This document shows, piece by piece, positions 8,678 through 15,719 of a stretch of 64,000 nt of DNA. This DNA comes from Streptomyces iranensis (GTDB lineage: Bacteria; Actinomycetota; Actinomycetes; Streptomycetales; Streptomycetaceae): positions 62,001-126,000 of the forward strand of contig NZ_JAGGLR010000022.1 in the NCBI RefSeq assembly GCF_017874715.1, in the 5' to 3' direction. The translations under genes and the position numbers were made by a program. Position 1 is the stretch's first letter. Every line of letters begins with the position of its first letter. The notes under the pieces were generated by a model. It searched no databases. It was given only the letters and a program-made list of their open reading frames with translations, and was not told the origin of the DNA.

Positions 8678-9520
8678 ATGTCAACGGCGGCACAAAGCAA
8701 TATCGCTCAAGTAGGGGATCGCTACGACGAGTTCAGCGCGCTGCACGCCGTGCTGAGCGACAGCGACCTGCCCGTGGGAAGCAATCTGCACCTCGGGTAC
8801 TGGAACGACGAGTACGACGAGGCCGACCTCGCCACCGCCACCGAGCAGCTGACACGGCAGCTGCTCAAGCGGCTGGCCCCCCGGCCCGGACAGCGGATCC
8901 TCGATGTGGGCTGCGGAGTGGGCCAGCCCGCGATGAGCCTGGCCCGCGCCTGTGACGTCGAGGTGCACGGCATCTCGGTCAGCCGCCGCCAGGTGGAGCA
9001 GGCCACCGCGCGCGCGAGCGAGGCCGGACTGGCGGACCGGGTGCGCTTCGAGTACGCCAACGCCATGCAACTGCCGTACCCCGACGCCTCGTTCGACGCG
9101 GCATGGCTCTTCGAGTCGCTCATCCACATGCCGGAGAAGGAGCGCGCGCTGAAAGAGGTGGCGCGGGTGCTCAAGCCGGGGTCCCGGCTGGCCGTCGCCG
9201 ATATGTTCCACCGCCCCGGGCACGACTGGCCGCTCGAGGGAAGTGAGATCGTCACGGCGGTCGATCTCGACGACTACCAGGAGCTGTTCGACCGGGCGGG
9301 TCTCCGGCTGCTGGAGATCGACGATGTGTCGGATCACACGATCGTGCCGTTGCCCATTCAGACCAAGCTGAAGGATCTGCTCGCGCCTCATCGTGAGGCA
9401 CTGGTCCGGGCAGTCGGCGAGGGGCTCGTCAATCAGCTGATCGGGCCCGAGGAGGGCGTGGAAGTGCGGCCCGGCGGCGGGCTCCCCGGTTATGTACTGA
9501 TCGCCGGAGAACGTCCGTAG
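8678..9520 (+). CDS. SAM-dependent methyltransferase (class I)
   Basis: A 280-residue class I methyltransferase. The SAM-binding motif I is ILDVGCGVGQPA, followed by VHGISVSRRQVEQA and the FDAAWLFESLIHM/KE-ARVLKPG region that resembles the sterol/tocopherol C-methyltransferase and RebM-type O-methyltransferase group used in natural-product tailoring. The substrate is not predictable from sequence; an oxygen installed by the neighbouring oxygenases is a reasonable target. GGAGAGG at 8665-8671, 6 nt before ATG 8678, fixes the start, although the frame is open well upstream. Confidence 0.9.
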   Translation: MSTAAQSNIAQVGDRYDEFSALHAVLSDSDLPVGSNLHLGYWNDEYDEADLATATEQLTRQLLKRLAPRPGQRILDVGCGVGQPAMSLARACDVEVHGISVSRRQVEQATARASEAGLADRVRFEYANAMQLPYPDASFDAAWLFESLIHMPEKERALKEVARVLKPGSRLAVADMFHRPGHDWPLEGSEIVTAVDLDDYQELFDRAGLRLLEIDDVSDHTIVPLPIQTKLKDLLAPHREALVRAVGEGLVNQLIGPEEGVEVRPGGGLPGYVLIAGERP

Positions 9521-9641
9521 AGCCGAGCGGTCCACTCGCGGTCCGCGGCCGGTATCGCCCGCTCATCCCGGTTGTCATTCGTTGCGGCGCCAGGAGTCCG
9601 ACGTGATAATCGAATTGACTTGGTGATCTTCTGGGGGTTGG

Positions 9642-10658
9642 ATGCTCAAGGAACGGGGACTTGAATGGCGTGCGGTTGCCGTGTATCGGCTTTCGCTCGT
9701 TCGACCTTCACTCGATGTCGGTGAGATCGCGCGCCGACTGGACCTTTCCGAAGCCGAAGTCCGCGCGGTCCACGCGGAGCTGGCCGAACACCCGCTGGTG
9801 GCCGGGCGATCCGCCCTGACCTGCGAGGACTCCGGTCTCCGCGACGGTCTCCGCGACGGTCTCAGCGAGAGTCTCAGCGACGGAGTCCGCGAGGGGCTCC
9901 GCGAGGAGCCGGGATCCGGGGACGACCTCACGGCGCGCCGGTGGCAGATAGCGAAGGCCCGATCCATGGTCTCCTCGGTGACCCGGAATTACGAGGCCGG
10001 TGAGGAATACATCGGCGCCGCCCGGCGGTTCGACGGGGTCGATGCCGTGCATACGCGGCTGCGCGAGTTGTGCGGACGGGCCGCCAAGGAGTGCCGCATC
10101 TTCTCGTCTTCCTATGTCCAGCTTCCGAATTCCGTGGAGCAGGGAAACCAATGGGAGCGGGTGGTGACGGAGCGCGGAATTTCCATCCGGGCCGTTCACC
10201 AGGACAGCTTCCGCGGCGATTCCACGGAGCTGGGGGCCGCCCGGTGGCTTGCCTCGCTCGGCGGGCGGATCCGTACCGTCCCCGTCCTCCCGACCCCCAT
10301 GGCGCTGGTGGACGAGCACATCGCCCTGGTGCCACTGGATCCCGAGGACGCCACCCGGGGCGCGCTCGAGCTGAACGGGTACGAGGCGGTGGCGGCACTG
10401 CGGACGATCTTCGAACACTTCTGGGTCACGGCCACTCCCTGGGACGAGCCCGCGCAGCGGGACCGGGAGGGGCTCTCGCCCCGGGAGCGCGATCTGCTGC
10501 GCCTCCTCGCCAGTGGATTCACCGACGAGTCGATGTGCCGCAAGCTGGGCATCTCGCTGCGCACCGTACGCCGCGCGGTGGCCGATCTCATGGCGCGCCT
10601 GGGTGCCCACAGCCGCTTCGAGGCGGGTGTGCAGGCGGTCCGCTGCGGCTGGCTGTGA
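9642..10658 (+). CDS. LuxR-family transcriptional regulator with TrmB-like N-terminal helix-turn-helix
   Basis: A 338-residue regulator. Residues 1-60 resemble a winged/TrmB-type helix-turn-helix (SLDVGEIARRLDLSEAEVRAV). A repetitive hydrophilic linker occupies about 65-90, a sensor-like central domain covers about 105-270, and a C-terminal LuxR helix-turn-helix (LSPRERDLLRLLASGFTDESM...SLRTVRRAV) covers about 280-335. There is no receiver Asp pocket or Walker A, so it is neither a NarL response regulator nor a LAL/MalT ATPase. It is the only regulator visible in the cluster and is a plausible pathway activator. The ATG at 9642 follows a G-rich stretch (GGGGG, 9632-9636) rather than a classical AGGAG. 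Confidence 0.87.
   Translation: MLKERGLEWRAVAVYRLSLVRPSLDVGEIARRLDLSEAEVRAVHAELAEHPLVAGRSALTCEDSGLRDGLRDGLSESLSDGVREGLREEPGSGDDLTARRWQIAKARSMVSSVTRNYEAGEEYIGAARRFDGVDAVHTRLRELCGRAAKECRIFSSSYVQLPNSVEQGNQWERVVTERGISIRAVHQDSFRGDSTELGAARWLASLGGRIRTVPVLPTPMALVDEHIALVPLDPEDATRGALELNGYEAVAALRTIFEHFWVTATPWDEPAQRDREGLSPRERDLLRLLASGFTDESMCRKLGISLRTVRRAVADLMARLGAHSRFEAGVQAVRCGWL
9834..9905 (+). repeat. Six 12-bp tandem repeats inside the LuxR gene
   Basis: Units of the type GGTCTCCGCGAC follow each other without gaps: two identical copies at 9834-9857, then four diverged ones. Each unit encodes four residues (GLRD, GLSE, SLSD, GVRE, GLRE). The array lies between the N-terminal helix-turn-helix and the central domain. 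Because each unit is in frame, copy number could vary without disrupting the protein. Confidence 0.85.
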
Positions 10659-10665
10659 AGGGTGG

Positions 10666-10682
10666 CGGCGGGGCGCCCGCCG
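10666..10682. terminator. Small GC hairpin after the LuxR gene
   Basis: CGGCGGG and CCCGCCG form a 7-bp stem around a 3-nt loop, starting 8 bp after the LuxR stop codon. No T-run follows. It could be a weak terminator or attenuator between the regulator and mbtH. Confidence 0.3.
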
Positions 10683-10694
10683 GCGCACATTCCA

Positions 10695-10708
10695 TCGGAC
10701 CGGTCCGA
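10695..10708. promoter_or_regulatory. Perfect 14-bp palindrome upstream of mbtH
   Basis: TCGGACCGGTCCGA is a perfect dyad in the 103-bp gap between the LuxR gene and mbtH. Its length suits binding by a dimeric regulator. No clear -35/-10 pair was found next to it, so its function is inferred only from symmetry and location. Confidence 0.35.
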
Positions 10709-10761
10709 AGACAAGCAATCGAGCGGCTCGTGAAGTCCGCCCTGTCCCGAGGAGTCAGACG

Positions 10762-10989
10762 ATGACCAATCCGTTCGACAACCCCGACGGCACCTTCCTG
10801 GTTCTGGTCAATGACGAGGGTCAGCACTCGCTGTGGCCGGCCTTCGCGGAGGTCCCGGCCGGCTGGGAGGTCGTGGTCCAGGAGACGGATCGCAAGACCT
10901 GCCTGGACTACATCGAGGCGAACTGGACCGACATGCGGCCCAAGAGCCTGATCGAAGCGATGAACCGGGCGGAGCAGAGCCGGGGTTGA
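10762..10989 (+). CDS. mbtH: MbtH-like protein
   Basis: A 75-residue MbtH-family protein. It shows the family signature NPFDN...FLVLVN...HSLWP...VPAGW...CLDYI..NWTDMRP, including the conserved Ser-Leu-Trp-Pro and the paired Trp positions. MbtH proteins bind NRPS adenylation domains and are often needed for their solubility or activity. This is the only copy in the window, so it probably serves several of the ten A domains downstream. Start: GAGGAG at 10749-10754, 7 nt before ATG 10762. Confidence 0.97.
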   Translation: MTNPFDNPDGTFLVLVNDEGQHSLWPAFAEVPAGWEVVVQETDRKTCLDYIEANWTDMRPKSLIEAMNRAEQSRG

Positions 10990-11025
10990 CCCCACCAGGC
11001 TCCCACCGGGCCCCCACCAGGCCCC

Positions 11026-11097
11026 GACGAGCGGCCCGGACAACACGAGCGGGTCGGAGAACACGAGCGGCCCGGACAACACGAGCGGCGCGGAGAA
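11026..11097 (+). repeat. Four 18-bp tandem repeats between mbtH and the epoxidase gene
   Basis: The units are GACGAGCGGCCCGGACAA (11026-11043) and three CACGAGCGG-type copies at 11044-11061, 11062-11079 and 11080-11097, alternating CCCGGACAA with GTCGGAGAA or GCGGAGAA endings. They fill most of the 151-bp gap. No promoter was recognised in the gap. Confidence 0.8.
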
Positions 11098-11140
11098 AGA
11101 GCAGCAGCCCGGTACCAACCATGAAAAGGGAAGTGATGGT

Positions 11141-13006
11141 GTGAAAGGTTCGCGCAGGCTCGGCAGCGCACTCGTACTCGGTGGCGGCGTGGCCGGGCTG
11201 CTCGCGGCGGCCGCCCTCATCGAGTACGTGGACACCATCACCGTCGTGGAACGGGACCGGCTGCCCGACGGGCCCGAGGTGCGCAAGGGTGTGCCTCAGG
11301 GCCGTCACCTCCACGGTCTCCAGTCCAGCGGCGTCCAGGCCATCGACACCCTGCTCCCGGGCACACTGGAGAGCCTCTTCGCGGCCGGTGCCCACCGGGT
11401 GGCCATGCCGACGCAGGCGCTGTTCTACGGCCCGCACGGCTGGATGCGCCAGTATCCGGGCGAACACTTCACGGTCGGGGCCAGCAGACCTCTGGCCGAG
11501 CACGTCGTGCGCCGTGCCCTGCTGGGCCATGCGCACGTCCGGATCCTGGAAGGCGCCGAGGCCACCGGACTGATCGGCGACGCGCGGCGGGTGTCCGGGG
11601 CCCAGATCCGCCACCGCGGCACCGGTGAGCGCGAGAGCGTCGGCGCGGACCTGGTCATCGACGCCACCGGCCGCGGTTCCAAGGCACCGCAGTGGCTCAG
11701 TGAACTGGGCCTGCCCGAGGTGCCCGCCACGGTGGTCGACGCGGGGCTGGCCTACGCGAGCCGTGTCATCCGTCCTCCCGACGAGGCCACCGGACGCAGG
11801 TTCCCCCTGATCGCGCTGCAGGGCGACCCGCGAAGCGGCCGCCCGGCCCGGATCGGGGGCATGATGCTCGTCGAGGACGGGACGTGGATGGTGACCCTGG
11901 CGGGCACCACGGGCGCCCACCCTCCCCTGGACGAGGAAGGCTTCCTCCGCTACGCCCAGACCCTGCGCCACCCGCTCATGAGCGAACTCATCTCCCAGAG
12001 CACGCCCATGAGCCGGATCTCCGGTTTCCAGAACACCGCCAATCACCGCCGCCACTACGACAGGATGCGGACCCGTCCCACCGGCTTCCTGGTGTTCGGC
12101 GACGCGGCCACCACCTTCAACCCGCTGTATGGCCAGGGCGTGACCACGGCGGCGCTGAGCGCGGTCACCTTGCGCGAAGAGCTCGCGCGGGGCCCGCTCG
12201 ACGAGGAGGGCTACGGCCGGGCCCAGGAGGCGGTCATCCGCGCCACCGACATCGCGTGGGCGATGGCGTCCAACGAGGACCTTCGCTATCCGGGGGCGAA
12301 GGGGCCCGCGCCGTCCGCGCGGCGGAAGGTGCTGCAGCGCTGCTCGGACCGGCTGCGTATCACCGCCGCCTGTGATCCGGTCGCCTCCCAGGCGCTGTTC
12401 AAGGCGCTCACCCTCACCACCCCGCCCCGGGAGGTGTTCAACGCCCGCACACTCAGGGCGCTGCTGCGAGGCCCTCGCCATCCCGCGCAGTACGACCTTC
12501 CCCCCGAGCACACCGGACTCCCCGAGCACACCGGGCTCCCCGCGCCCACGACGGATGAGACATACACGGACGAGACGTACGAGGGAAGGACCCCGATGGT
12601 GGAGGGCGAGACCGAGAAGAAGGCCGTGGTCGCCGCGTTGGAGCGGCTGGGCGCGGCCTGGTCGGAGCTGGACGGGCGGGCGCTGGGCGATGTGTTCACC
12701 GCCGACGCGACCATGATCGCTTTCGGATATCTGCGCAAGGGCCGGGACGAGATCGCAACCCGTATGGGGGAGGCGTTCCAGGGCCCGTACAAGGGCAGCC
12801 GGATAGTCGGTGACGTCCTGGAGGTGCGGCTCCTGGGGGACAGCGCGGCGGTGGCCGTCGTCCGCGGGGCCGTGCTGACGGCCGGGGAGACGGAGGTGAC
12901 CGCGGAGAACGCCATCCGCTCCACCTGGACGCTGGTCAAACAGGACGGTGAGTGGCGCGTCGCCGCGTACCACAACAGCCCCGCCAAGGAGGACATGCCC
13001 GTGTGA
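11141..13006 (+). CDS. FAD-dependent epoxidase (MonCI/LasC-like) fused to a SnoaL-like (SgcJ/EcaC type) domain
   Basis: A 621-residue protein. Residues 1-460 form a flavoprotein monooxygenase: Rossmann motif ALVLGGGVAGLLAAAALIE, then RDRLPDGPEVRKGVPQGRHLHGL, and the FAD motif GFLVFGDAATTFNPLYGQGVT. This matches the squalene-epoxidase-like group that includes MonCI and Lsd18/LasC of polyether pathways. Residues 461-490 are a repetitive, low-complexity linker. Residues 491-621 form an NTF2/SnoaL-like domain (SgcJ/EcaC type) ending WRVAAYHNSPA. Epoxidation of an alkene in the acyl chain followed by rearrangement or opening on the second domain is an attractive inference. The GTG start at 11141 follows GGGAAG at 11128-11133; an ATG at 11136 opens only a one-codon frame. 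The gene overlaps the next one by 4 bp. Confidence 0.87.
   Translation: MKGSRRLGSALVLGGGVAGLLAAAALIEYVDTITVVERDRLPDGPEVRKGVPQGRHLHGLQSSGVQAIDTLLPGTLESLFAAGAHRVAMPTQALFYGPHGWMRQYPGEHFTVGASRPLAEHVVRRALLGHAHVRILEGAEATGLIGDARRVSGAQIRHRGTGERESVGADLVIDATGRGSKAPQWLSELGLPEVPATVVDAGLAYASRVIRPPDEATGRRFPLIALQGDPRSGRPARIGGMMLVEDGTWMVTLAGTTGAHPPLDEEGFLRYAQTLRHPLMSELISQSTPMSRISGFQNTANHRRHYDRMRTRPTGFLVFGDAATTFNPLYGQGVTTAALSAVTLREELARGPLDEEGYGRAQEAVIRATDIAWAMASNEDLRYPGAKGPAPSARRKVLQRCSDRLRITAACDPVASQALFKALTLTTPPREVFNARTLRALLRGPRHPAQYDLPPEHTGLPEHTGLPAPTTDETYTDETYEGRTPMVEGETEKKAVVAALERLGAAWSELDGRALGDVFTADATMIAFGYLRKGRDEIATRMGEAFQGPYKGSRIVGDVLEVRLLGDSAAVAVVRGAVLTAGETEVTAENAIRSTWTLVKQDGEWRVAAYHNSPAKEDMPV
12582..12598 (+). 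promoter_or_regulatory. Internal ribosome site and in-frame ATG at the epoxidase/SnoaL junction
   Basis: AGGGAAGGA (12582-12590) lies 5 nt before an in-frame ATG at 12596, exactly where the repetitive linker ends and the SnoaL-like domain begins. Translation from here would give a free 136-residue SnoaL-like protein alongside the 621-residue fusion. The upstream linker contains an 18-bp duplication (PEHTGL twice) and a TDETY duplication. Confidence 0.5.
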
Positions 13007-14532
13007 GCTGCCAGACTGGGCCCATGAGGCCCCGTACGGGAAGCGGCGAAGCCATCGTGGTGGGGGCCGGTCCGAACGGGCTGGCCGCCGCCGTCACCCT
13101 GGCCCTCAGCGGATTCCGGGTCACCGTGCTCGAAGCGGCGGACACCATCGGCGGGGGCACCCGCAGTGGTGAACTCGGCGTGCCCGGTGTGGTGTTCGAC
13201 CACTGCTCCTCGGCGCATGTGGTGGGCGCCGGCTCACCGTTCCTGCGCTCGCTGGACCTGGAGCCGTACGGGCTGGAGTGGCTGTGGCCCGAGGTGGACC
13301 TCGCGCATCCGCTGGACTCCGGTGGCGCGGGCGCGCTGTACCGGTCGGTCGGGAGGACGGCGGACGGGCTCGGCGCGGACGGCCACGCCTGGCGGCGGCT
13401 GTTCGGGCCACTGGCGGCGGACGCGGAGGTGCTCGCCGACGCGGTCATGCGCCCCCTGGCACGGGTGCCCCGCCATCCGCTCCGGCTCGCCCGCTTCGGC
13501 TTCCACGCTCTTCAGCCCGCGACGCTGGTGGCCAAGCGGTTCCGCACCGATGAGGCGCGCGGTGTCTTCGGCGGGGTGGCGGCACACCTGTTCGGCCCGT
13601 TGACCCAGCCGGTCGGGGCCGCCATCGGGCTCATGATCATCGCGATGGGCCACCGGTTCGGCTGGCCGGCGGCAAAGGGCGGCTCACGCGCCATCACCGA
13701 CGCACTGGCCGCGCTGCTCACCGAGGCGGGCGGGCACATCGAGACCGGTGTGCGGGTCCGCTCCCTCGAGGAGTTGCCCCCGGCCGACGCGGTCATGCTG
13801 GACCTGGTCCCGGCCGCCGCGGCGGAGGTGATCGGCGACCGGTTGCCGGCACGGGTCCGGCGGGCCTACGCCCGTTTCCGCCATGGCCCCGGGGCGTTCA
13901 AGCTGGACCTCGCCGTCGAGGGCGGGATCCCGTGGCGCGCCGAGTACTGCCGCCGGGCGGGCACCGTGCACCTGGGCGGGAGCTTCGAGGAGATCGCGCA
14001 TGTCGAGCGGGAGGTGCACCGGGGCCGGATGCCCCAGCGGCCCTTCATGCTGGTCTCGCAGCAGTACCTTGCCGACCCCGGCCGTTCGTCCGGTGGCATC
14101 CACCCCGTCTCCGCCTACGCGCATGTGCCGCACGGCTACGCGGGAGACGCCACCTCGGCCATGCTGCGGCAGTTCGAGCGCTTCGCACCCGGAACACGGG
14201 AGCGGATCGTCTCCCTGACCGCCATGTCGACCGCGGAACTGGAGCGGTACAACGCCAACTACATCGGGGGAGACATCATCTCCGGTGCCAACACCCCGCT
14301 CCAGCTGCTGACGCGTCCCCGGATGGTCCCCGATCCGTACCGCACGGGCGTGCCGGGGGTCTTCCTCTGCTCCGCGGCCACCCCACCGGGCGCCGGCGCC
14401 CACGGCATGAGCGGCCACAACGCAGCCCGCTCCGCGCTGCGCGCGCTGGGGCGCCCGGTCCCCGGGGGCCGGGCGCCCTCCACCGCGTTGCGGGGCGCGC
14501 CGCGTCGCTACAGGAAGCACACCATCCGGTAG
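13003..14532 (+). CDS. FAD-dependent oxidoreductase of the phytoene desaturase (CrtI) family
   Basis: A 509-residue flavoprotein with the N-terminal motif AIVVGAGPNGLAAAVTLALSGFRVTVLEAADTIGGGTRS and the C-terminal CrtI-type FAD motif GVFLCSAATPPGAGAHGMSGHNAA. The family covers carotenoid desaturases and isomerases and related NAD(P)/FAD enzymes; relatives occur in cinnamoyl-lipopeptide clusters. There is no other carotenoid gene here, so a desaturation or isomerisation of the polyketide chain is more likely. GTG 13003 is chosen as start because AAGGAGG (12986-12992) is ideally spaced and it overlaps the preceding stop as GTGA; ATG 13024 is the alternative. The 3' end overlaps the convergent DsrE-like gene by 25 bp. 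Confidence 0.86.
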   Translation: MSCQTGPMRPRTGSGEAIVVGAGPNGLAAAVTLALSGFRVTVLEAADTIGGGTRSGELGVPGVVFDHCSSAHVVGAGSPFLRSLDLEPYGLEWLWPEVDLAHPLDSGGAGALYRSVGRTADGLGADGHAWRRLFGPLAADAEVLADAVMRPLARVPRHPLRLARFGFHALQPATLVAKRFRTDEARGVFGGVAAHLFGPLTQPVGAAIGLMIIAMGHRFGWPAAKGGSRAITDALAALLTEAGGHIETGVRVRSLEELPPADAVMLDLVPAAAAEVIGDRLPARVRRAYARFRHGPGAFKLDLAVEGGIPWRAEYCRRAGTVHLGGSFEEIAHVEREVHRGRMPQRPFMLVSQQYLADPGRSSGGIHPVSAYAHVPHGYAGDATSAMLRQFERFAPGTRERIVSLTAMSTAELERYNANYIGGDIISGANTPLQLLTRPRMVPDPYRTGVPGVFLCSAATPPGAGAHGMSGHNAARSALRALGRPVPGGRAPSTALRGAPRRYRKHTIR

Positions 14533-14975
14533 GTGGACCACCGCGCCGCGGCCTCGTCCGCGGACATCGGTCGTACCTGGTCCAGGAGGCGCCCCTCGCC
14601 GTCCATTCCGTATGCGGCCAGGCCGGGCTCCTCGGCGTACACCCGCACCCCGGCGTCCAGCAGTCGCCGCACGTCACCGCGCGGATCGGTGAGCGTTTCG
14701 ACCACGCGGTTGCCGAGCCGCAGCGGAGGCACGCGGGCGTCGCGCGCCGCGTACGTCACGGCCTGGCCGCGCAGCAGGATGTCGATCCCGCCGAGCCTGC
14801 GGTGCAGTTCGAGCGCCAGGTACAGGGCGTCCACGAACTGCTTCTCCACGGCGCCGCGGTAGGCGCGTTCCACGATGGCCAGCACCTGGGGCCGCTCGGG
14901 TGCCGCCGGGGACGGGTCGGGTGCCGCCGGGGACGGGTCGGGTGCGGCCGGGGGCAGGTCGGGGGGCTTGTGCAT
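14508..14975 (-). CDS. DsrE-family protein (third gene of the trio)
   Basis: A 155-residue protein. After a Pro/Ala/Asp-rich N-terminal leader encoded by 21-bp repeats, the core runs VLAIVERAYRGAVEKQFVDALYLALELHRRLGGIDILLRGQAVTYA..., followed by VRRLLDAGVRVYAEE. This is the alpha/beta pattern of DsrE/TusD-like sulfur-relay proteins. No conserved cysteine sits at the usual DsrE position; the only Cys is near the C-terminus (YRMVCFL). It probably works as a subunit with the two upstream products. It starts 1 bp after the preceding stop codon. Family assignment is by pattern only. Confidence 0.6.
   Translation of the reverse strand: MHKPPDLPPAAPDPSPAAPDPSPAAPERPQVLAIVERAYRGAVEKQFVDALYLALELHRRLGGIDILLRGQAVTYAARDARVPPLRLGNRVVETLTDPRGDVRRLLDAGVRVYAEEPGLAAYGMDGEGRLLDQVRPMSADEAAARWSTYRMVCFL
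14896..14958 (-). repeat. Three 21-bp tandem repeats in the DsrE-like gene
   Basis: The 21-bp unit at 14896-14916 recurs identically at 14917-14937 and with three or so changes at 14938-14958. On the minus strand it encodes a Pro-Ala-Ala-Pro-Asp-Pro-Ser heptapeptide repeat in the N-terminal leader, probably a disordered tether. Confidence 0.85.
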
Positions 14976-14976
14976 C

Positions 14977-15384
14977 TCAGATCACCCCGACCATCAGCGT
15001 CTTGCCGGTCGCGGCGCTGTTGGCGGCGAACGAGGAGGGGCGGCGCAGGATGACCTCGGGCACATGATCGTGGACGCCCCGGTCGTCGCTGCAGAACTGG
15101 CAGCCGTACCAGTAGAGCTGGTCGGGGAAGGCCGCGAGCAGGTCCTGGACGAGCGTGGCGGTCGATGGATAGGAGGTGGTCCAGGAGGCGATGTTGCGCT
15201 GTTTGGCCGCGCCGAGCGCCTGTCGGGTGAGATGGGTGGCGTAGCCGCAGGTCCACACCTGCACCCGGCCACCGCGCTCCAGCATCGCCTGGAGCAGCCG
15301 CAGCACGCTGGTGGTCTGGTCGGACTCATGTGGTGCGCCCATGAGGATCACCATGACGTCGGTGTGCGGAACGGGACGGCCCAT
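14977..15384 (-). CDS. DsrE/DsrF-like sulfur-relay protein with CxxC (second gene of the trio)
   Basis: A 135-residue protein. The start VMVILMGAPHESDQTTSVLRLLQAMLERGGRVQVWTCGYATHL is typical of DsrE-like folds: a beta strand, a nucleotide-free loop, then a helix. It contains a Cys in WTCGYAT and a CxxC (YGCQFCSDD), candidate persulfide carriers. ATG 15384 is preferred because its A overlaps the TGA of the upstream gene (TGATG coupling); a GTG at 15393 is also in frame. No clear ribosome site precedes it, which fits translational coupling. Confidence 0.65.
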   Translation of the reverse strand: MGRPVPHTDVMVILMGAPHESDQTTSVLRLLQAMLERGGRVQVWTCGYATHLTRQALGAAKQRNIASWTTSYPSTATLVQDLLAAFPDQLYWYGCQFCSDDRGVHDHVPEVILRRPSSFAANSAATGKTLMVGVI

Positions 15385-15719
15385 CAGTGCCACACCACTT
15401 TCACCGCCGGGTCGAGTACCGCCTCGGCCACCGCGCCCATATCGGTGCGATGGGCCGCGGGCAGGAGTCCGGTGTTCTCGAGGCCGCGCTGGGCGAGCGA
15501 GAAGTCGTCCACCCAGACCCGGCCGCCGGCCCCGATGAAGGCCTCCAGTTCCGGTGAGCGGCCCGGGACGGCCAGGGTCACGGCGTCCTGGATGAGGAAC
15601 AGCACCACCGGGTGGCCGAGCCGTGCCTGGGTCACCGCGTCACGCCGGAATCCCGGCCCGTCCGGCAGGGCCGCCGCCTGGCTCTCGATCAGCAGGAATC
15701 CTTCACGCACTGTGGTCAT
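15384..15719 (-). CDS. DsrE-family protein (first gene of the trio)
   Basis: A 111-residue protein running GFLLIESQAAALPDGPGFRRDA...LGHPVVLFLIQDAVTLAV...VWVDDFSLAQRGL...VKVVWH. The FLIQDAV strand, the DDFSLxxRG motif and the terminal VVWH are characteristic of small DsrE-family proteins. It has no cysteine, so it would be a structural partner rather than the sulfur carrier. AGGGGAG lies 8 nt upstream of ATG 15719 on the minus strand. It is the first gene of a three-gene minus-strand operon facing away from the ABC transporter genes. Confidence 0.68.
   Translation of the reverse strand: MTTVREGFLLIESQAAALPDGPGFRRDAVTQARLGHPVVLFLIQDAVTLAVPGRSPELEAFIGAGGRVWVDDFSLAQRGLENTGLLPAAHRTDMGAVAEAVLDPAVKVVWH

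Noticed and set aside
9615..9643. TTGACT as a -35 for the LuxR gene
   Set aside because: The matching -10 position overlaps the ATG at 9642 and reads TTGGAT; transcription would begin after the start codon and no alternative start follows nearby.
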